From Photobacterium swingsii (GTDB taxonomy: Bacteria; Pseudomonadota; Gammaproteobacteria; Enterobacterales; Vibrionaceae): a stretch of DNA of 64,000 nucleotides. The translations under genes were made by a program, and so were the position numbers. This document shows, piece by piece, positions 1 to 10,323 of the stretch; position 1 is the first letter of the stretch, and each line of letters starts with the position of its first letter. The DNA is taken from contig NZ_AP024852.1 in the NCBI RefSeq assembly GCF_024346715.1, positions 682,001-746,000 on the forward strand, in the 5' to 3' direction. Under the pieces are notes generated by a model. The model saw nothing but the letters and a program-made list of their open reading frames with translations. It searched no databases and was not told the DNA's origin.

Positions 1-133
1 AATGTACTTTTGTGAACAACACTGGCCAGATTTTGATGAAGACAGCTTTGCGAATGCGATGGCATGGTTTGTGAACCGTGAGCGTCGTTTTGGCTGCACT
101 GGTGAGCAGCTTCAAGCATTGCTTCAACAATAA
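1..133 (+). CDS. uppS: Undecaprenyl diphosphate synthase, C-terminal end (partial)
   Basis: Only the last 43 or so codons are in the window; the gene begins upstream. The visible C-terminus has the WPDFDE and NRERRFG segments typical of the end of cis-prenyltransferases that make the C55 lipid carrier for peptidoglycan and O-antigen. It ends with TAA at 131-133, 22 bases before the TTG of cdsA, and the uppS-cdsA-dxr order is usual in Vibrionaceae. The identification rests on this short stretch plus the neighbours. Confidence 0.85.
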   Translation, partial: MYFCEQHWPDFDEDSFANAMAWFVNRERRFGCTGEQLQALLQQ

Positions 134-155
134 AAAGATATAAAGAGGATGCAGC

Positions 156-998
156 TTGCTTAAGCAACGAATTATAACGGCATTGATTCTCGCGCCTTTG
201 GTTATTGCGGGTATTTTCTTCCTACCTTTTCCTGCTTTTATTGTGGCACTTGCCGCGATTACTATGGTGGGCTTTTGGGAATGGACTCAGTTTATTAATG
301 GCAGCGCCCGCGTACAAATCGTTAGCCTGTTCACATTAATTTTTGGTGCATCTTTGGTTGTGATGCCAACGGATGTTGCTGCACTATCAGCTGTGGCAGA
401 TTCCCATCGTGCTATGCTCGCAGTAGGCGGCATTTGGTGGTTGGTGGCATCTACCTTAGCCATTACTTATCCAAGTAGTGCTAAACTTTGGTCATCATCA
501 GCGTTATTGAAAGGCATCTTTGGTGTATTAACCCTTCTTCCTTTCTTTTGGGGCATTTTATTGCTTCGCGCTGTTAACTACGCCGAATCTCCGTATCATG
601 GCTCACAACTTGTAATGCTTGTATGCTTTATTGTATGGGCAGCAGATACAGGTGCGTATTTCACGGGTAAGCGATTTGGTAAACACAAAATGGCGCCGTC
701 AGTAAGTCCAAATAAGACAATTGAAGGCTTATTAGGTGGTGCTTTGTTGGCGATGTTCATTGCTTGGAGCGGTGCATCTTTGATGAATATTCCGTTTTCA
801 AGTGTGGGGTCGCTACTAGCGATAGCCATGATTACAGTTGTTATTTCTGTACTTGGCGACTTAGTTGAAAGCATGTTTAAGCGTGTTGCTGGTATTAAAG
901 ACAGTGGCACTATCTTACCTGGCCACGGTGGTATTTTAGACCGTATTGACAGTCTAACTGCTGCGCTTCCCGTCTTTGCTCTATTCTACCTCTGGTAG
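156..998 (+). CDS. cdsA: Phosphatidate cytidylyltransferase (CDP-diglyceride synthase)
   Basis: This integral membrane enzyme makes CDP-diacylglycerol from phosphatidate and CTP, the branch point of phospholipid synthesis. The 280-residue protein is strongly hydrophobic with several membrane segments. It carries the family signature near the C-terminus, seen as MFKRVAGIKDSG followed by LPGHGGILDRID. The start is a TTG at 156, with an AAGAGG ribosome-binding site at 143-148. The upstream in-frame stop at 141-143 leaves no other start, and the next Met is far inside. A four-codon ATG frame (149-163) overlaps the start but sits directly on the Shine-Dalgarno sequence, so it is probably not translated. 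Confidence 0.95.
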   Translation: MLKQRIITALILAPLVIAGIFFLPFPAFIVALAAITMVGFWEWTQFINGSARVQIVSLFTLIFGASLVVMPTDVAALSAVADSHRAMLAVGGIWWLVASTLAITYPSSAKLWSSSALLKGIFGVLTLLPFFWGILLLRAVNYAESPYHGSQLVMLVCFIVWAADTGAYFTGKRFGKHKMAPSVSPNKTIEGLLGGALLAMFIAWSGASLMNIPFSSVGSLLAIAMITVVISVLGDLVESMFKRVAGIKDSGTILPGHGGILDRIDSLTAALPVFALFYLW

Positions 999-1015
999 TG
1001 ATTACCTCCCATTCA

Positions 1016-1043
1016 AAGGTAGCTACTTGGTAGCTACCTTTTT
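1016..1043 (+). terminator. Hairpin with T-run between cdsA and dxr
   Basis: A perfect inverted repeat, GGTAGCTAC - TTG - GTAGCTACC, is extended by flanking A/T pairs and followed by a T-run. It has the form of a rho-independent terminator. It ends only about 20 bases before the ATG of dxr, so it may act as a partial terminator or attenuator inside the operon. Confidence 0.75.
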
Positions 1044-1063
1044 CAAGCCAAATGAAGTGATGT

Positions 1064-2260
1064 ATGCGTAAGTTATCAATCTTAGGTGCGACTGGTTCAA
1101 TCGGAACAAGCACACTGGCTGTTGCAGCACAAAATCCTGAATTATTTGATGTTGTTGCATTAGGCGCAGGCTCAAACAGCGATAAGATGTTTGAGCTTTG
1201 TTGTCAGTGGCAACCACAGTATGCCGTAATGGCGAGTGAAAAGGCTGCAGCAACGCTAGCACAACGCCTAGCGGAACATCAGATGACAACTCAAGTGCTA
1301 GCTGGTGAGCAAGGCTTGTGTCAGATTGCAGCACTGGATGAGATCGATACTGTCATGGCTGCCATTGTTGGTGCTGCTGGTTTAATGCCGACCATGGCCG
1401 GTGTTAAAGCGGGTAAACGCATTTTACTGGCAAATAAAGAAGCCCTAGTGATGTCGGGGCAGATGTTTATTGATGCGTGCGAAGAATATGGTGCGGAATT
1501 ATTACCTGTTGATAGTGAACATAATGCGATTTTTCAGTGCTTACCTGCTGAAATTCAACGCAAAATGGGACGCTGTGATCTTAATGCACACGGCATCAGC
1601 AAGATATTGTTAACTGGTTCTGGTGGCCCGTTCCGTTACACAGACATTGCAGAATTGGATGCTGTTACGCCAGAGATGGCCATCGCACACCCCAATTGGT
1701 CGATGGGACCGAAAATCTCGGTTGATTCTGCCACTATGATGAATAAAGGCTTAGAGTACATTGAAGCGCGTTGGTTGTTTAACGCATCGCGTGAGAAAAT
1801 GCAGGTAATTATTCATCCTCAGTCTGTGATTCATTCTATGGTGCAATACACGGATGGCTCGGTGCTAGCACAGATGGGATTACCTGATATGAGAACTCCG
1901 ATTGCCTGTGCGATGTCCTATCCTAAAAGGGTAGACGCTGGAGTGGCGCCGCTCGATTTTAGCCAAGTGGGTGAGTTTACCTTCTTACAGCCAGACTTTG
2001 ACCGCTATCCATGTCTGAAACTTGCGATGGATGCGTGTTACAGTGGGCAAGCAGCAACCACAGCGTTGAACGCTGCGAATGAAGAAGCCGTTGCTGCATT
2101 CTTAGATAAGCGCATTCGCTTTACTGATATTGCTAAGATAAATCAATTAGTCTTAGAAACAGCACCCAAGGCGGAACCAACTGACTTGGAATGTGTGATT
2201 GAGCTAGATAGAATGGCACGACTTTTAGCTCAGGAAGAGATTGCTAAGGTAGCAAAATGA
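1064..2260 (+). CDS. dxr: 1-deoxy-D-xylulose 5-phosphate reductoisomerase
   Basis: The second enzyme of the non-mevalonate isoprenoid pathway, it converts DXP to 2-C-methyl-D-erythritol 4-phosphate with NADPH. The N-terminus carries the nucleotide-binding GATGSIG motif at about residues 8-14. The metal and substrate segments [13 protein letters not shown] and [13 protein letters not shown] are present. The length of 398 residues is normal. The stop overlaps the rseP start in an ATGA at 2257-2260, suggesting translational coupling. Its product feeds the isoprenoid pool that UppS next door uses. Confidence 0.97.
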   Translation: MRKLSILGATGSIGTSTLAVAAQNPELFDVVALGAGSNSDKMFELCCQWQPQYAVMASEKAAATLAQRLAEHQMTTQVLAGEQGLCQIAALDEIDTVMAAIVGAAGLMPTMAGVKAGKRILLANKEALVMSGQMFIDACEEYGAELLPVDSEHNAIFQCLPAEIQRKMGRCDLNAHGISKILLTGSGGPFRYTDIAELDAVTPEMAIAHPNWSMGPKISVDSATMMNKGLEYIEARWLFNASREKMQVIIHPQSVIHSMVQYTDGSVLAQMGLPDMRTPIACAMSYPKRVDAGVAPLDFSQVGEFTFLQPDFDRYPCLKLAMDACYSGQAATTALNAANEEAVAAFLDKRIRFTDIAKINQLVLETAPKAEPTDLECVIELDRMARLLAQEEIAKVAK

Positions 2261-3612
2261 CAGGCATTTTATGGAATTTAGGCGCATTTCTTGTTGCGCT
2301 TGGTGTACTGATTGCAGTCCACGAATTTGGTCACTTTTGGGTTGCTCGCCGTTGTGGTGTGTTTGTTGAACGCTTTTCTATAGGTTTTGGTAAAGCGATT
2401 TGGCAAAAGAAAGGCAAAGATGGCACTGAATATACCTTAGCGATGATCCCGCTGGGCGGTTACGTCAAAATGCTCGATGAGCGAGTCGATGACGTGCCTG
2501 AGGCCCGTCGTCATGAAGCATTTAATAATAAAAAGTTATGGCAACGCAGTGCGATTGTAGCGGCAGGCCCGGTAGCGAACTTCATTTTTGCTATTTTTGC
2601 TTATTGGGTGGTTTACCTGATTGGTGTGCCTGCGGTGAAGCCAGTTGTCGGTGAGGTTGCACCGCAATCTATTGCTGCCCAAGCAGGAATTGAATCTGGA
2701 ATGGAACTTAAATCAATTTCAGGTATCAAAACCGCAGATTGGGAATCCGTTAATATGGCGATGATCTCGCATATTGGCGATAAGCGAATGGTGATTACGG
2801 CAACGGAACCTGACGGTGGTGCGATTGTCGAAAGAACGTTGGATCTAGAGTACTGGTACTTTGATCCTGAAACAGAGCGAGTAATGGCAAGTTTAGGGAT
2901 GAAACCCTACACCCCTGAGATTACGCTCTCTATTTCACAACTTGTCGATGATGGTGCAGCAATTGCTGCCGATATGCGGTTAAATGATCGCATTACAGCG
3001 ATTGATGGCCAGCCCGTGACGCAATGGCAGCAGGTGGTGGATGCAGTACGTTCACACCCAGAGCAAGCTTTGATCATCGAGGTAGAGCGTGATGGTGAAT
3101 CGGTGTCGCTTACATTAACACCTAAAACCAAAACGCTAGCTGACGGCGAAGCCATTGGTTATGCAGGTTTTGCGCCGACGGTTGAACCTTGGCCTGAGTC
3201 TTACCGTATTAACTTGCAGTTTGGCCCTGTTGAAGCTGTTGGTAAAGCGGCAGAGAAAACGTGGCAATTAGTCACACTAACATTTGATATGGTCACTAAG
3301 CTTGTAACGGGCGATGTGGCGGTGAAAAACCTAAGTGGCCCTATTTCAATAGCAAAGGGTGCTGGAATGACGGCCGATTACGGCTTGGTTTATTTCCTTG
3401 GCTTTCTTGCTTTGATCAGTGTGAATTTAGGTATTGTGAATTTGTTGCCGCTTCCAGTATTAGACGGTGGACACTTGATGTTCTTCGCTATTGAAGCTGT
3501 AACACGCCGACCTGTCTCTGAACGTGTTCAGGACATAGGCTACAGAGTGGGCTCAGCCATTTTGGTTGCGTTAATGGCCGTAGCGCTATTCAATGATTTT
3601 ACCCGCCTTTAA
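2257..3612 (+). CDS. rseP: Site-2 zinc metalloprotease RseP
   Basis: An inner-membrane intramembrane protease, it makes the second cut in the anti-sigma factor RseA and so releases sigma-E during envelope stress. The HEFGH zinc motif is at residues 22-26 in the first membrane segment. Two PDZ-like domains lie in the middle, and the third metal ligand region [13 protein letters not shown] is near the C-terminus. Its 451 residues match the family. It is translationally coupled to dxr and lies just upstream of bamA, whose substrates feed the same stress pathway. Confidence 0.97.
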   Translation: MTGILWNLGAFLVALGVLIAVHEFGHFWVARRCGVFVERFSIGFGKAIWQKKGKDGTEYTLAMIPLGGYVKMLDERVDDVPEARRHEAFNNKKLWQRSAIVAAGPVANFIFAIFAYWVVYLIGVPAVKPVVGEVAPQSIAAQAGIESGMELKSISGIKTADWESVNMAMISHIGDKRMVITATEPDGGAIVERTLDLEYWYFDPETERVMASLGMKPYTPEITLSISQLVDDGAAIAADMRLNDRITAIDGQPVTQWQQVVDAVRSHPEQALIIEVERDGESVSLTLTPKTKTLADGEAIGYAGFAPTVEPWPESYRINLQFGPVEAVGKAAEKTWQLVTLTFDMVTKLVTGDVAVKNLSGPISIAKGAGMTADYGLVYFLGFLALISVNLGIVNLLPLPVLDGGHLMFFAIEAVTRRPVSERVQDIGYRVGSAILVALMAVALFNDFTRL

Positions 3613-3648
3613 TAAATGCGTTTTTAGCAAGGAATAATCAGAACAGTA

Positions 3649-6066
3649 ATGGCGATGAAAAAACTGTTGGTCGCATCGCTACTGCTAAGCAGTAGTATGG
3701 CGCAGAGTGCTGAACAATTTGTAGTCGACGATATTCGATTTGAAGGTCTTCAACGAGTAACGTTAGGTGCTGCACTATTGAAGATGCCTGTACGAGTTGG
3801 TGACACGGTCGACGACCGTGATATCGCTGATGTTATTCAAGCGCTATTTGCTTCTGGTAACTTTGAAGACATCAAAGTTTATCGTGATGGTGACGTGTTA
3901 TTGGTGAAAGTGTTGGAGCGTCCAACCATCGCTAATATTTCGTTCTCAGGCAATAAAGCGATCAAAGAAGAGCAGCTCAAAGAAAACTTAAATGCTTCCA
4001 ATATTCAAGTTGGTGAAGCTTTAGATCGCACCACACTGAGTAAGATTGAAAAAGGTCTGGAAGACTTTTACTACAGTGTGGGTAAGTATAATGCGACAGT
4101 GCAGGCGGTTGTAACACCGCTACCACGCAACCGTGCTGACCTTAAGTTCGTTTTTACTGAAGGCGTATCAGCAACCATAAAGCAGATTAACTTTATCGGT
4201 AATGAAGTGTTTACCGATGATGAGTTACGCGGCAAATTCAACCTACAGGCCAATGTGCCGTGGTGGAACTTCCTCGCCAATGAAAAGTATCAGAAACAGG
4301 TGCTTGCGGGTGATATGGAAGTGTTGCGTTCTCAGTACTTAAATAATGGTTACTTGAAGTACAAGCTTGAATCGACTCAAGTATCGATCTCTCCTGATAA
4401 GAAAGGTGTTTATATCACCTTGAAAATCGATGAAGGCGATCAATACAAGGTTAAAGGTGTGCAATTCCGTGGTGAAGTGGCAGGCCGTCAAGATGATCTG
4501 AATAAACTGGTGACCTTTGAAGATGGTGACATCTACAACGGCGCGCAAGTAACAGCGCTTGAAGAAGCGATTAAACGTAAGCTAGGTGAATCGGGCTATG
4601 CGTACCCGCAAGTCACAACCATTCCTGATTTTGACGATGACACGAATGAAGTGTCGCTGCTTGTTAACGTTGAATCGGGCAAGCGTGTATACGTACGTAA
4701 TATTGGCTTCTCTGGTAACACAACCACCAAAGATGAAGTATTGCGTCGTGAAATGCGTCAAATGGAAGGCAGCTGGCTGAATTCGAAATCGGTGGAGCGT
4801 GGTAAAGAGCGTTTGAGCCGTACCGGTTTCTTTGAAACCGTTGATGTTCAGACGACACGCGTACCTGGCACAGATGATCAGGTGGATGTGACCTATAACG
4901 TAAAAGAAGCGAATGCTGGTAGCGTGAACTTCGGTATTGGTTATGGTACTGAATCGGGCATTAGTTTTCAGGCCGGTCTACAACAGGATAACTTCTTAGG
5001 TACAGGTACACGTTTTGGTATCAATGCGATGACCAATAAATACCAAAAGAATATCAGTTTAGACTACCGTGATCCGTACTTTACGTTAGATGGCATCAGC
5101 TTGGGTGGTAAGATTTACTACAACGAGTTTGAAGCATCAAACGCGAATATCTCCGACTATACCAACCAAAGTTATGGTGCCAGCCTGACATGGGGTTTCC
5201 CATTTGATGAGCTAAACTTCTTTGAGTTTGGTGTAGGTTACGATCACAACAAAATCTCGAATACTCGCGAGTATTACCAAATCGAGAAATTTAAAGCGAT
5301 CCATGGTTTTGACCGTGGTGAGAATATTATCGAATTGGATGACTTTGACTGGTCGGTTTCGTGGTCACGTAATAACTTAAACCGTGGTTATTTCCCGACA
5401 GCAGGTAATCACCAGCGTGCATCATACCGTATGACAATCCCTGGTTCTGATGCGCAGTACTTTAAGATGCAGTACGATGTGCGCCAATACATTCCATTGA
5501 ATGAAGGCCACGATTTCACTGTCTTACTGCGTGGTAAAGTGGGCTATGGTAATGGTTACGGTAAGACAGATAATGGCAGTGATCAGTTAATGCCATTCTA
5601 CGAGAACTTCTACGCGGGTGGCTTTAGTACCTTGCGTGGTTTCCGTTCAAACACTGTTGGTCCTAAGGCTGTTTATGTTGAAGGTTGTTCGGGTGGTGGT
5701 CCATCTGGTAACAACAACTGTGCAACAGGTACCAAAGATGCAGCGGGTGGTAACGCCATTGCATTAGCAAGCATGGAGTTGATTGTACCAACCCCATTTG
5801 CATCGGAAGAATTTAAAAACCAAATTCGCACCAGTCTGTTTGTGGATGCGGGTTCAGTGTGGGATACCGAGTACGACCTGAAAGATACTGATGGTAAGTA
5901 CCTGTATGACTACTCTGATCCATCATTAATTCGTGCGTCATACGGTGCCGCACTTCAGTGGATGTCTCCAATGGGCCCACTGGTATTCTCGATTGCTCGT
6001 CCGCTTAAGAAGTACGATGGCGACCAAGAAGAATTCTTTACCTTCACAATCGGACAGACATTCTAA
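3649..6066 (+). CDS. bamA: Outer-membrane protein assembly factor BamA
   Basis: The central, essential subunit of the BAM complex, it inserts beta-barrel proteins into the outer membrane. It has a signal peptide ending near AQSA-EQF, five POTRA domains over about residues 24-424, and a C-terminal barrel ending in the aromatic pattern TFTIGQTF. The VRGF-type loop motif is seen as TLRGFRSNTVGP. The 805-residue length is normal. An alternative start is the ATG two codons later at 3655. The gene sits between rseP and skp as in most gammaproteobacteria. Confidence 0.97.
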   Translation: MAMKKLLVASLLLSSSMAQSAEQFVVDDIRFEGLQRVTLGAALLKMPVRVGDTVDDRDIADVIQALFASGNFEDIKVYRDGDVLLVKVLERPTIANISFSGNKAIKEEQLKENLNASNIQVGEALDRTTLSKIEKGLEDFYYSVGKYNATVQAVVTPLPRNRADLKFVFTEGVSATIKQINFIGNEVFTDDELRGKFNLQANVPWWNFLANEKYQKQVLAGDMEVLRSQYLNNGYLKYKLESTQVSISPDKKGVYITLKIDEGDQYKVKGVQFRGEVAGRQDDLNKLVTFEDGDIYNGAQVTALEEAIKRKLGESGYAYPQVTTIPDFDDDTNEVSLLVNVESGKRVYVRNIGFSGNTTTKDEVLRREMRQMEGSWLNSKSVERGKERLSRTGFFETVDVQTTRVPGTDDQVDVTYNVKEANAGSVNFGIGYGTESGISFQAGLQQDNFLGTGTRFGINAMTNKYQKNISLDYRDPYFTLDGISLGGKIYYNEFEASNANISDYTNQSYGASLTWGFPFDELNFFEFGVGYDHNKISNTREYYQIEKFKAIHGFDRGENIIELDDFDWSVSWSRNNLNRGYFPTAGNHQRASYRMTIPGSDAQYFKMQYDVRQYIPLNEGHDFTVLLRGKVGYGNGYGKTDNGSDQLMPFYENFYAGGFSTLRGFRSNTVGPKAVYVEGCSGGGPSGNNNCATGTKDAAGGNAIALASMELIVPTPFASEEFKNQIRTSLFVDAGSVWDTEYDLKDTDGKYLYDYSDPSLIRASYGAALQWMSPMGPLVFSIARPLKKYDGDQEEFFTFTIGQTF

Positions 6067-6085
6067 TTTTTTGAGGAGAACTCTT

Positions 6086-6595
6086 TTGAAACAATGGATG
6101 AAAGCAGCAGGCCTTAGCCTAGTAATTTTATCGTCGTCTATGTATGCACAAGCAGCTGAAGCGGCACAAAAAGTAGGTTACGTCGCAACAGGTCAGGCCA
6201 TGCAACAGCTGGCTAAACGCTATAATGTGACAGAAAAATTACGTAGCGAATTTAAAGATCGAATCGATGAACTTCGTAGCATCGAAAATCGCATGAAAAC
6301 CAAAGTTGATAAAGCGAAACGTGATGGTGAGCTGCTTAGCGAATCTGACCGTACCAAGATTCAACGTGAACTTGCATCACTTGATTCTGACTACAAGTTA
6401 AAAGCAAAAGCACTTCAAGAAGATCAACGTCGTCGCGGCGCTGAAGAAGAGCAAAAACTAGTGATGAAAATCCGTACAGCAATTCAAAGTGTGGCGAAAA
6501 AAGAAGGCTATGACATCGTTGTTGATGCACAAGCTGTACTTTACGCTGACCCTAAAGATGACCTATCAAGCAAGGTTATCTCTGCTGTAAAATAA
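6086..6595 (+). CDS. skp: Periplasmic chaperone Skp (OmpH)
   Basis: A periplasmic holdase that carries unfolded outer-membrane proteins to BamA. The likely start is TTG 6086, preceded by the strong site GAGGAGAA at 6073-6080; the longer open frame upstream would overlap bamA. The 169-residue product has a signal peptide ending about SSSMYAQAA. A long charged helical stretch follows (residues about 45-120) that would form the trimeric tentacles. The ending DLSSKVISAVK is typical of the family. Confidence 0.94.
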   Translation: MKQWMKAAGLSLVILSSSMYAQAAEAAQKVGYVATGQAMQQLAKRYNVTEKLRSEFKDRIDELRSIENRMKTKVDKAKRDGELLSESDRTKIQRELASLDSDYKLKAKALQEDQRRRGAEEEQKLVMKIRTAIQSVAKKEGYDIVVDAQAVLYADPKDDLSSKVISAVK

Positions 6596-6620
6596 TTGAT
6601 TAAAGCGCCACAGATAACCT

Positions 6621-6651
6621 AAGCTGCTATGCGTTTTACGCATGGCAGCTT
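6621..6651. other. Stem-loop between skp and lpxD
   Basis: Arms of 13 bases (6621-6633 and 6639-6651) pair with one G-U wobble around a TTTTA loop. There is no clear T-run after it, so it is more likely an RNA-stabilising or partial-attenuation element than a full terminator. Confidence 0.5.
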
Positions 6652-6702
6652 TGTCGTCTCTGACCCTAACGGTGGCGTATAACAAAAAAGATAAGGTAAC
6701 CA

Positions 6703-7728
6703 ATGGCTGTAATTACCCTTGCTGAATTAGCAGATAAATTAGGTGCAGAGCTTCATGGTGATGGCACTGTCGAAATTCACTCTATTGCTGGCACTGAGCA
6801 AGCAGGTGAAGGTCAAATTACATTTATTTCAAACAGTAAGTACCGTAAACAACTTGCTGATTGCAAAGCGTCAGCAGTCATGCTGCAAGAAGGCGATCGC
6901 CCATTCTTTGAAGGTAACGCTTTGGTAATGGCTAACCCTTACCTTGGCTATGCGTTAGTTGCACAGTTACTGGATACTACGCCAAAAGCAGCCTCAGACA
7001 TTGCGGCATCCGCGCAAATTGCAGACGATGTTGTGATGGGCGAGGGAGTCGTGGTTGGCCACAATGCCGTGATTGAATCTGGTGTTAAACTGGGTGATAA
7101 CGTGCAAATTGGTGCGGGGTGTTTTGTTGGTAAAGAAGCTGAAATTGGTGCTAACACCAAATTATGGGCAAATGTAACTGTTTACCACCGCGTGACATTA
7201 GGTTCTGATTGTCTAGTACAATCTGGCACTGTATTAGGTTCAGACGGTTTTGGTTATGCCAACGACCGTGGCAACTGGATCAAAATCCCGCAGCTAGGCT
7301 CTGTGCGTATTGGTAACCGTGTCGAAATCGGTGCTTGTACCACGATTGACCGTGGTGCGTTAGATGACACCATCATTCATGATGGCGCTATCATCGATAA
7401 CCAATGTCAAATTGCACACAATGTGTCAATTGGTGAAAATACGGCGATTGCTGGTGCAACCGTAATGGCTGGTAGCCTGACTGTAGGTAAAAACTGCTTC
7501 ATTGGCGGTGCGAGCGTGTTCAATGGCCACATGGAAATTTGTGATGGTGTGACGGTTGCTGGTATGGCAATGGTGATGCGCCCAATTACTGAACCGGGTT
7601 TCTACTCGTCAGGTATTCCAGTGCAGCCAAATAAAGAGTGGCGTAAAACAGCTGCTCGCGTCATGAAAATTGACGAAATGAACAAACGCTTACGTGCGGT
7701 TGAGAAAAAATTAGACGACGAGGGCTAA
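6703..7728 (+). CDS. lpxD: UDP-3-O-acyl-glucosamine N-acyltransferase
   Basis: The third step of lipid A synthesis: it transfers a 3-hydroxyacyl chain from acyl-ACP to the 2-amino group of UDP-3-O-acylglucosamine in the cytoplasm. The 341-residue protein has an N-terminal uridine-binding domain and a left-handed parallel beta-helix of hexapeptide repeats. The catalytic His lies in the [12 protein letters not shown] segment, and a C-terminal helix ends the protein. An AAGGTAACC site precedes the ATG. It is followed by fabZ-lpxA-lpxB, the other genes of the pathway. Confidence 0.97.
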   Translation: MAVITLAELADKLGAELHGDGTVEIHSIAGTEQAGEGQITFISNSKYRKQLADCKASAVMLQEGDRPFFEGNALVMANPYLGYALVAQLLDTTPKAASDIAASAQIADDVVMGEGVVVGHNAVIESGVKLGDNVQIGAGCFVGKEAEIGANTKLWANVTVYHRVTLGSDCLVQSGTVLGSDGFGYANDRGNWIKIPQLGSVRIGNRVEIGACTTIDRGALDDTIIHDGAIIDNQCQIAHNVSIGENTAIAGATVMAGSLTVGKNCFIGGASVFNGHMEICDGVTVAGMAMVMRPITEPGFYSSGIPVQPNKEWRKTAARVMKIDEMNKRLRAVEKKLDDEG

Positions 7729-7744
7729 TGCCTTTGCCATGTAT

Positions 7745-7855
7745 GCCGATATAAATCGGCAACGTGCGATTGTGTTCTACGGGTAACAACACGTAGGACA
7801 CTTCACTTCCTTGCTATTTTAGCTTTGATTCATTGAATTCAGCTTTGAAATAGCA
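7745..7855. promoter_or_regulatory. Structured intercistronic leader before fabZ
   Basis: Three successive inverted repeats lie in the 192-base gap between lpxD and fabZ: GCCGAT-ATAA-ATCGGC at 7745-7760, a 10-bp stem with one G-U at 7772-7801, and TGCTATTT/AAATAGCA at 7812-7855. The third encloses a direct repeat AGCTTTGA (7821 and 7841). No T-run follows any of them. The density of hairpins suggests a processed or regulated leader for fabZ, but its function is inferred only. Confidence 0.45.
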
Positions 7856-7920
7856 GCGAATTGAATAACCAAAGTAATATCGTTACTTTGTGTTTCACTT
7901 TACTGACAGGAATTCAAGTT

Positions 7921-8373
7921 TTGACTTGCGAGAACAAAACGTTAAATATCACTGAGATTCAAGAGCTTCTTCCGCATCGTTACCCGTTCTTAATGATCGA
8001 CCGCGTAACAGATTACGATGAAGGCAAAACATTAACGGCTATCAAAAACGTTTCAGTGAACGAGCCACAATTTACTGGTCACTTCCCAAAAATGCCAGTT
8101 TTCCCAGGTGTGATGATCTTGGAAGCGATGGCACAGGCGACTGGCTTATTAGCATTCAAAACATTTGGTGCTCCTGCTGAAAACGAGCTTTACTACTTTG
8201 CTAGTATTGATAAAGCCAAGTTCCGTAAGCCTGTAGGCCCTGGTGATCAGCTGATCATCGAAGTGGAATACTTAAAAGAACGTCGCGGTATTGCTATGTT
8301 TAATGGTGTAGCAAAAGTTGATGGCGAAGTTGTTTGCTCTGCTGAACTAAAATGCGCAAGACGAGAGTTTTAA
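7921..8373 (+). CDS. fabZ: 3-hydroxyacyl-ACP dehydratase FabZ
   Basis: It dehydrates 3-hydroxyacyl-ACP in fatty acid elongation and competes with LpxA and LpxD for the same hydroxyacyl-ACP pool. The 150-residue hot-dog-fold protein has [14 protein letters not shown] and the catalytic segment [20 protein letters not shown]. The TTG at 7921 is chosen because family members begin a few residues before [10 protein letters not shown] and an AGGAA site stands 8 bases upstream. The longer frame from 7861 is not needed. The stop TAA shares its last base with the lpxA ATG. Confidence 0.95.
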   Translation: MTCENKTLNITEIQELLPHRYPFLMIDRVTDYDEGKTLTAIKNVSVNEPQFTGHFPKMPVFPGVMILEAMAQATGLLAFKTFGAPAENELYYFASIDKAKFRKPVGPGDQLIIEVEYLKERRGIAMFNGVAKVDGEVVCSAELKCARREF

Positions 8374-9161
8374 TGATTCACGAAACGGCACAAATTCACC
8401 CTTCTGCTGTAGTTGAAGAAGGGGCTAAAATCGGCGCGAACGTGACGGTTGGTCCATTTACCTACATTACTAAAGATGTAGAAATTGGCGACGGCACAGA
8501 AGTGATGTCTCATGTTGTGATTAAAGGCCCTACAGTCATTGGTCAGGATAACCGCATCTTTCCGTTTGCGGTTATTGGCGAAGAGTGTCAGGACAAGAAA
8601 TTCAACGGTGAAGCGACTCGCCTTGTGGTTGGTGATCGCAATGTTATCCGCGAAAGTGTGCAGATGCACCGTGGAACCGTGCAAGATAAGGGTGTAACTA
8701 CTGTTGGTAGCGATAACCTATTTTGTGTCAACGTCCACATTGCTCACGACTGTGTTGTGGGTGATAACATCATCATGGGCAACAACGCGACTTTAGCGGG
8801 TCATGTTAATGTTGAAGATTACGCGATTATTTCTGCGTTATCACCCGTTCACCAGTTCTGTACTGTCGGCGCACACAGCTTTATTGGCGGTGGCTCGATT
8901 GTGGTTCAGGATGTCCCACCGTACGTAATGGCGCAAGGTAACCATGCGAAGCCATTTGGTATTAATATCGAAGGCCTAAAGCGTCGTGGTTTCGAAAAGC
9001 CAGAGCTTCATGCAATTCGTCGTGCGTACAAAGAAATTTACCGTTCAGGTAAAACCTTGGCGGAAGTGAAGCCTGTATTAGAAGAAATGGCGAAAGAATT
9101 CCCATCGATTGGTTTGTTCGTCAAATTATTTGAAAATTCGACTCGCGGTATTATTCGTTAA
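8373..9161 (+). CDS. lpxA: UDP-N-acetylglucosamine O-acyltransferase
   Basis: The first step of lipid A synthesis: it acylates the 3-OH of UDP-GlcNAc from 3-hydroxyacyl-ACP. The 262-residue length equals the well-studied enterobacterial enzyme. The left-handed beta-helix repeats are clear, and the catalytic His lies in [11 protein letters not shown]. The start is ATG 8373 in a TAATG overlap with fabZ; upstream in-frame codons would extend into fabZ. The stop overlaps the lpxB ATG in the same way, so the three genes look translationally coupled. Confidence 0.97.
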   Translation: MIHETAQIHPSAVVEEGAKIGANVTVGPFTYITKDVEIGDGTEVMSHVVIKGPTVIGQDNRIFPFAVIGEECQDKKFNGEATRLVVGDRNVIRESVQMHRGTVQDKGVTTVGSDNLFCVNVHIAHDCVVGDNIIMGNNATLAGHVNVEDYAIISALSPVHQFCTVGAHSFIGGGSIVVQDVPPYVMAQGNHAKPFGINIEGLKRRGFEKPELHAIRRAYKEIYRSGKTLAEVKPVLEEMAKEFPSIGLFVKLFENSTRGIIR

Positions 9162-10321
9162 TGGCTAAACCTCTTCGAATAGGTATTGTCGCCGGAGAAA
9201 TCTCCGGCGATATTTTAGGTGCCGGTTTTATTAAAGCGGTTAAAGAGCAATACCCAGACGCTGAATTTGTCGGTGTGGCTGGCCCTCGCATGATCGAAGC
9301 GGGCTGTGAAGCCTTATTCGATATGGAAGAGCTTGCCGTAATGGGGATTGTCGAGGTGTTTGGCCGCTTACCGCGTTTATTCAAAATAAAAGCAGAACTG
9401 GTTAAGTACTTCTCTGATAACCTACCAGACGTTTTTGTTGGCATTGATGCGCCAGATTTTAACTTGCGCCTTGAGCGCGATTTAAAAGATAGCGGTATTA
9501 AAACGGTGCACTATGTCAGCCCGTCAGTATGGGCGTGGCGTCAAAAGCGGATTTTCAAGATCGAAGCTGCGACGAATCTCGTTTTGGCCTTCCTGCCGTT
9601 CGAAAAAGCGTTTTACGATAAGTTCAATGTACCTTGTGAGTTTGTCGGCCATACCATGGCGGATGCTATTCCGTTGCAAACCGATCAGCTAGCAGCACGT
9701 GACTTGCTCGGTTTAGATAACAGTAAGCGCTGGCTAGCTGTATTGCCGGGAAGCCGCGGTGGTGAAATGAGCATGATTGCGGCGCCATTTATCGAAACCT
9801 GTCAGCGTTTACAGCAGCAACACCCTGATTTAGGGTTTGTCGTTGCCTTGGTGAATGACAAACGTCGTCAACAGTTTGAACAAGCGTGGCGAGAAACCGC
9901 ACCTGAGCTGAATTTCGTACTGGTTGATGATACCGCGCGTAATGTGATGATTGCTTCTGATGCCGTGTTATTAGCATCAGGTACCGTGTCTCTGGAATGC
10001 ATGCTCGTGAAGCGTCCTATGGTGGTGGGCTATATTGTTAAGCCTCTCACTGCTTGGATTGCGCGCCGTATGTTGAAAACTAAGTATGTTTCTTTACCCA
10101 ATATCCTCGCGGATAAGGAACTGGTCCCTGAGTTGTTGCAAGAAAATTGCACCCCAGAGAAACTTGCAGAGCAGGTGAATCATTACCTCAGTACCGATAA
10201 CAGCGAATTATTGGCTGAATTTAGTCAGCTTCATCAACGTATTCGTTGTAACGCCGATCAAAAAGCAGCCCAAGCGGTGCTGAATTTGATTGGTAAAACG
10301 ACGCCTCAACAAGCAGATTGA
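9161..10321 (+). CDS. lpxB: Lipid-A-disaccharide synthase
   Basis: A family 19 glycosyltransferase that joins UDP-diacylglucosamine and lipid X into the lipid A disaccharide on the cytoplasmic face of the inner membrane. The N-terminal AGEISGD motif, the [13 protein letters not shown] segment and the nucleotide-sugar region [10 protein letters not shown] are all visible. The 386-residue length is normal. It starts in a TAATG overlap with lpxA. Confidence 0.97.
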   Translation: MAKPLRIGIVAGEISGDILGAGFIKAVKEQYPDAEFVGVAGPRMIEAGCEALFDMEELAVMGIVEVFGRLPRLFKIKAELVKYFSDNLPDVFVGIDAPDFNLRLERDLKDSGIKTVHYVSPSVWAWRQKRIFKIEAATNLVLAFLPFEKAFYDKFNVPCEFVGHTMADAIPLQTDQLAARDLLGLDNSKRWLAVLPGSRGGEMSMIAAPFIETCQRLQQQHPDLGFVVALVNDKRRQQFEQAWRETAPELNFVLVDDTARNVMIASDAVLLASGTVSLECMLVKRPMVVGYIVKPLTAWIARRMLKTKYVSLPNILADKELVPELLQENCTPEKLAEQVNHYLSTDNSELLAEFSQLHQRIRCNADQKAAQAVLNLIGKTTPQQAD

Positions 10322-10323
10322 TC

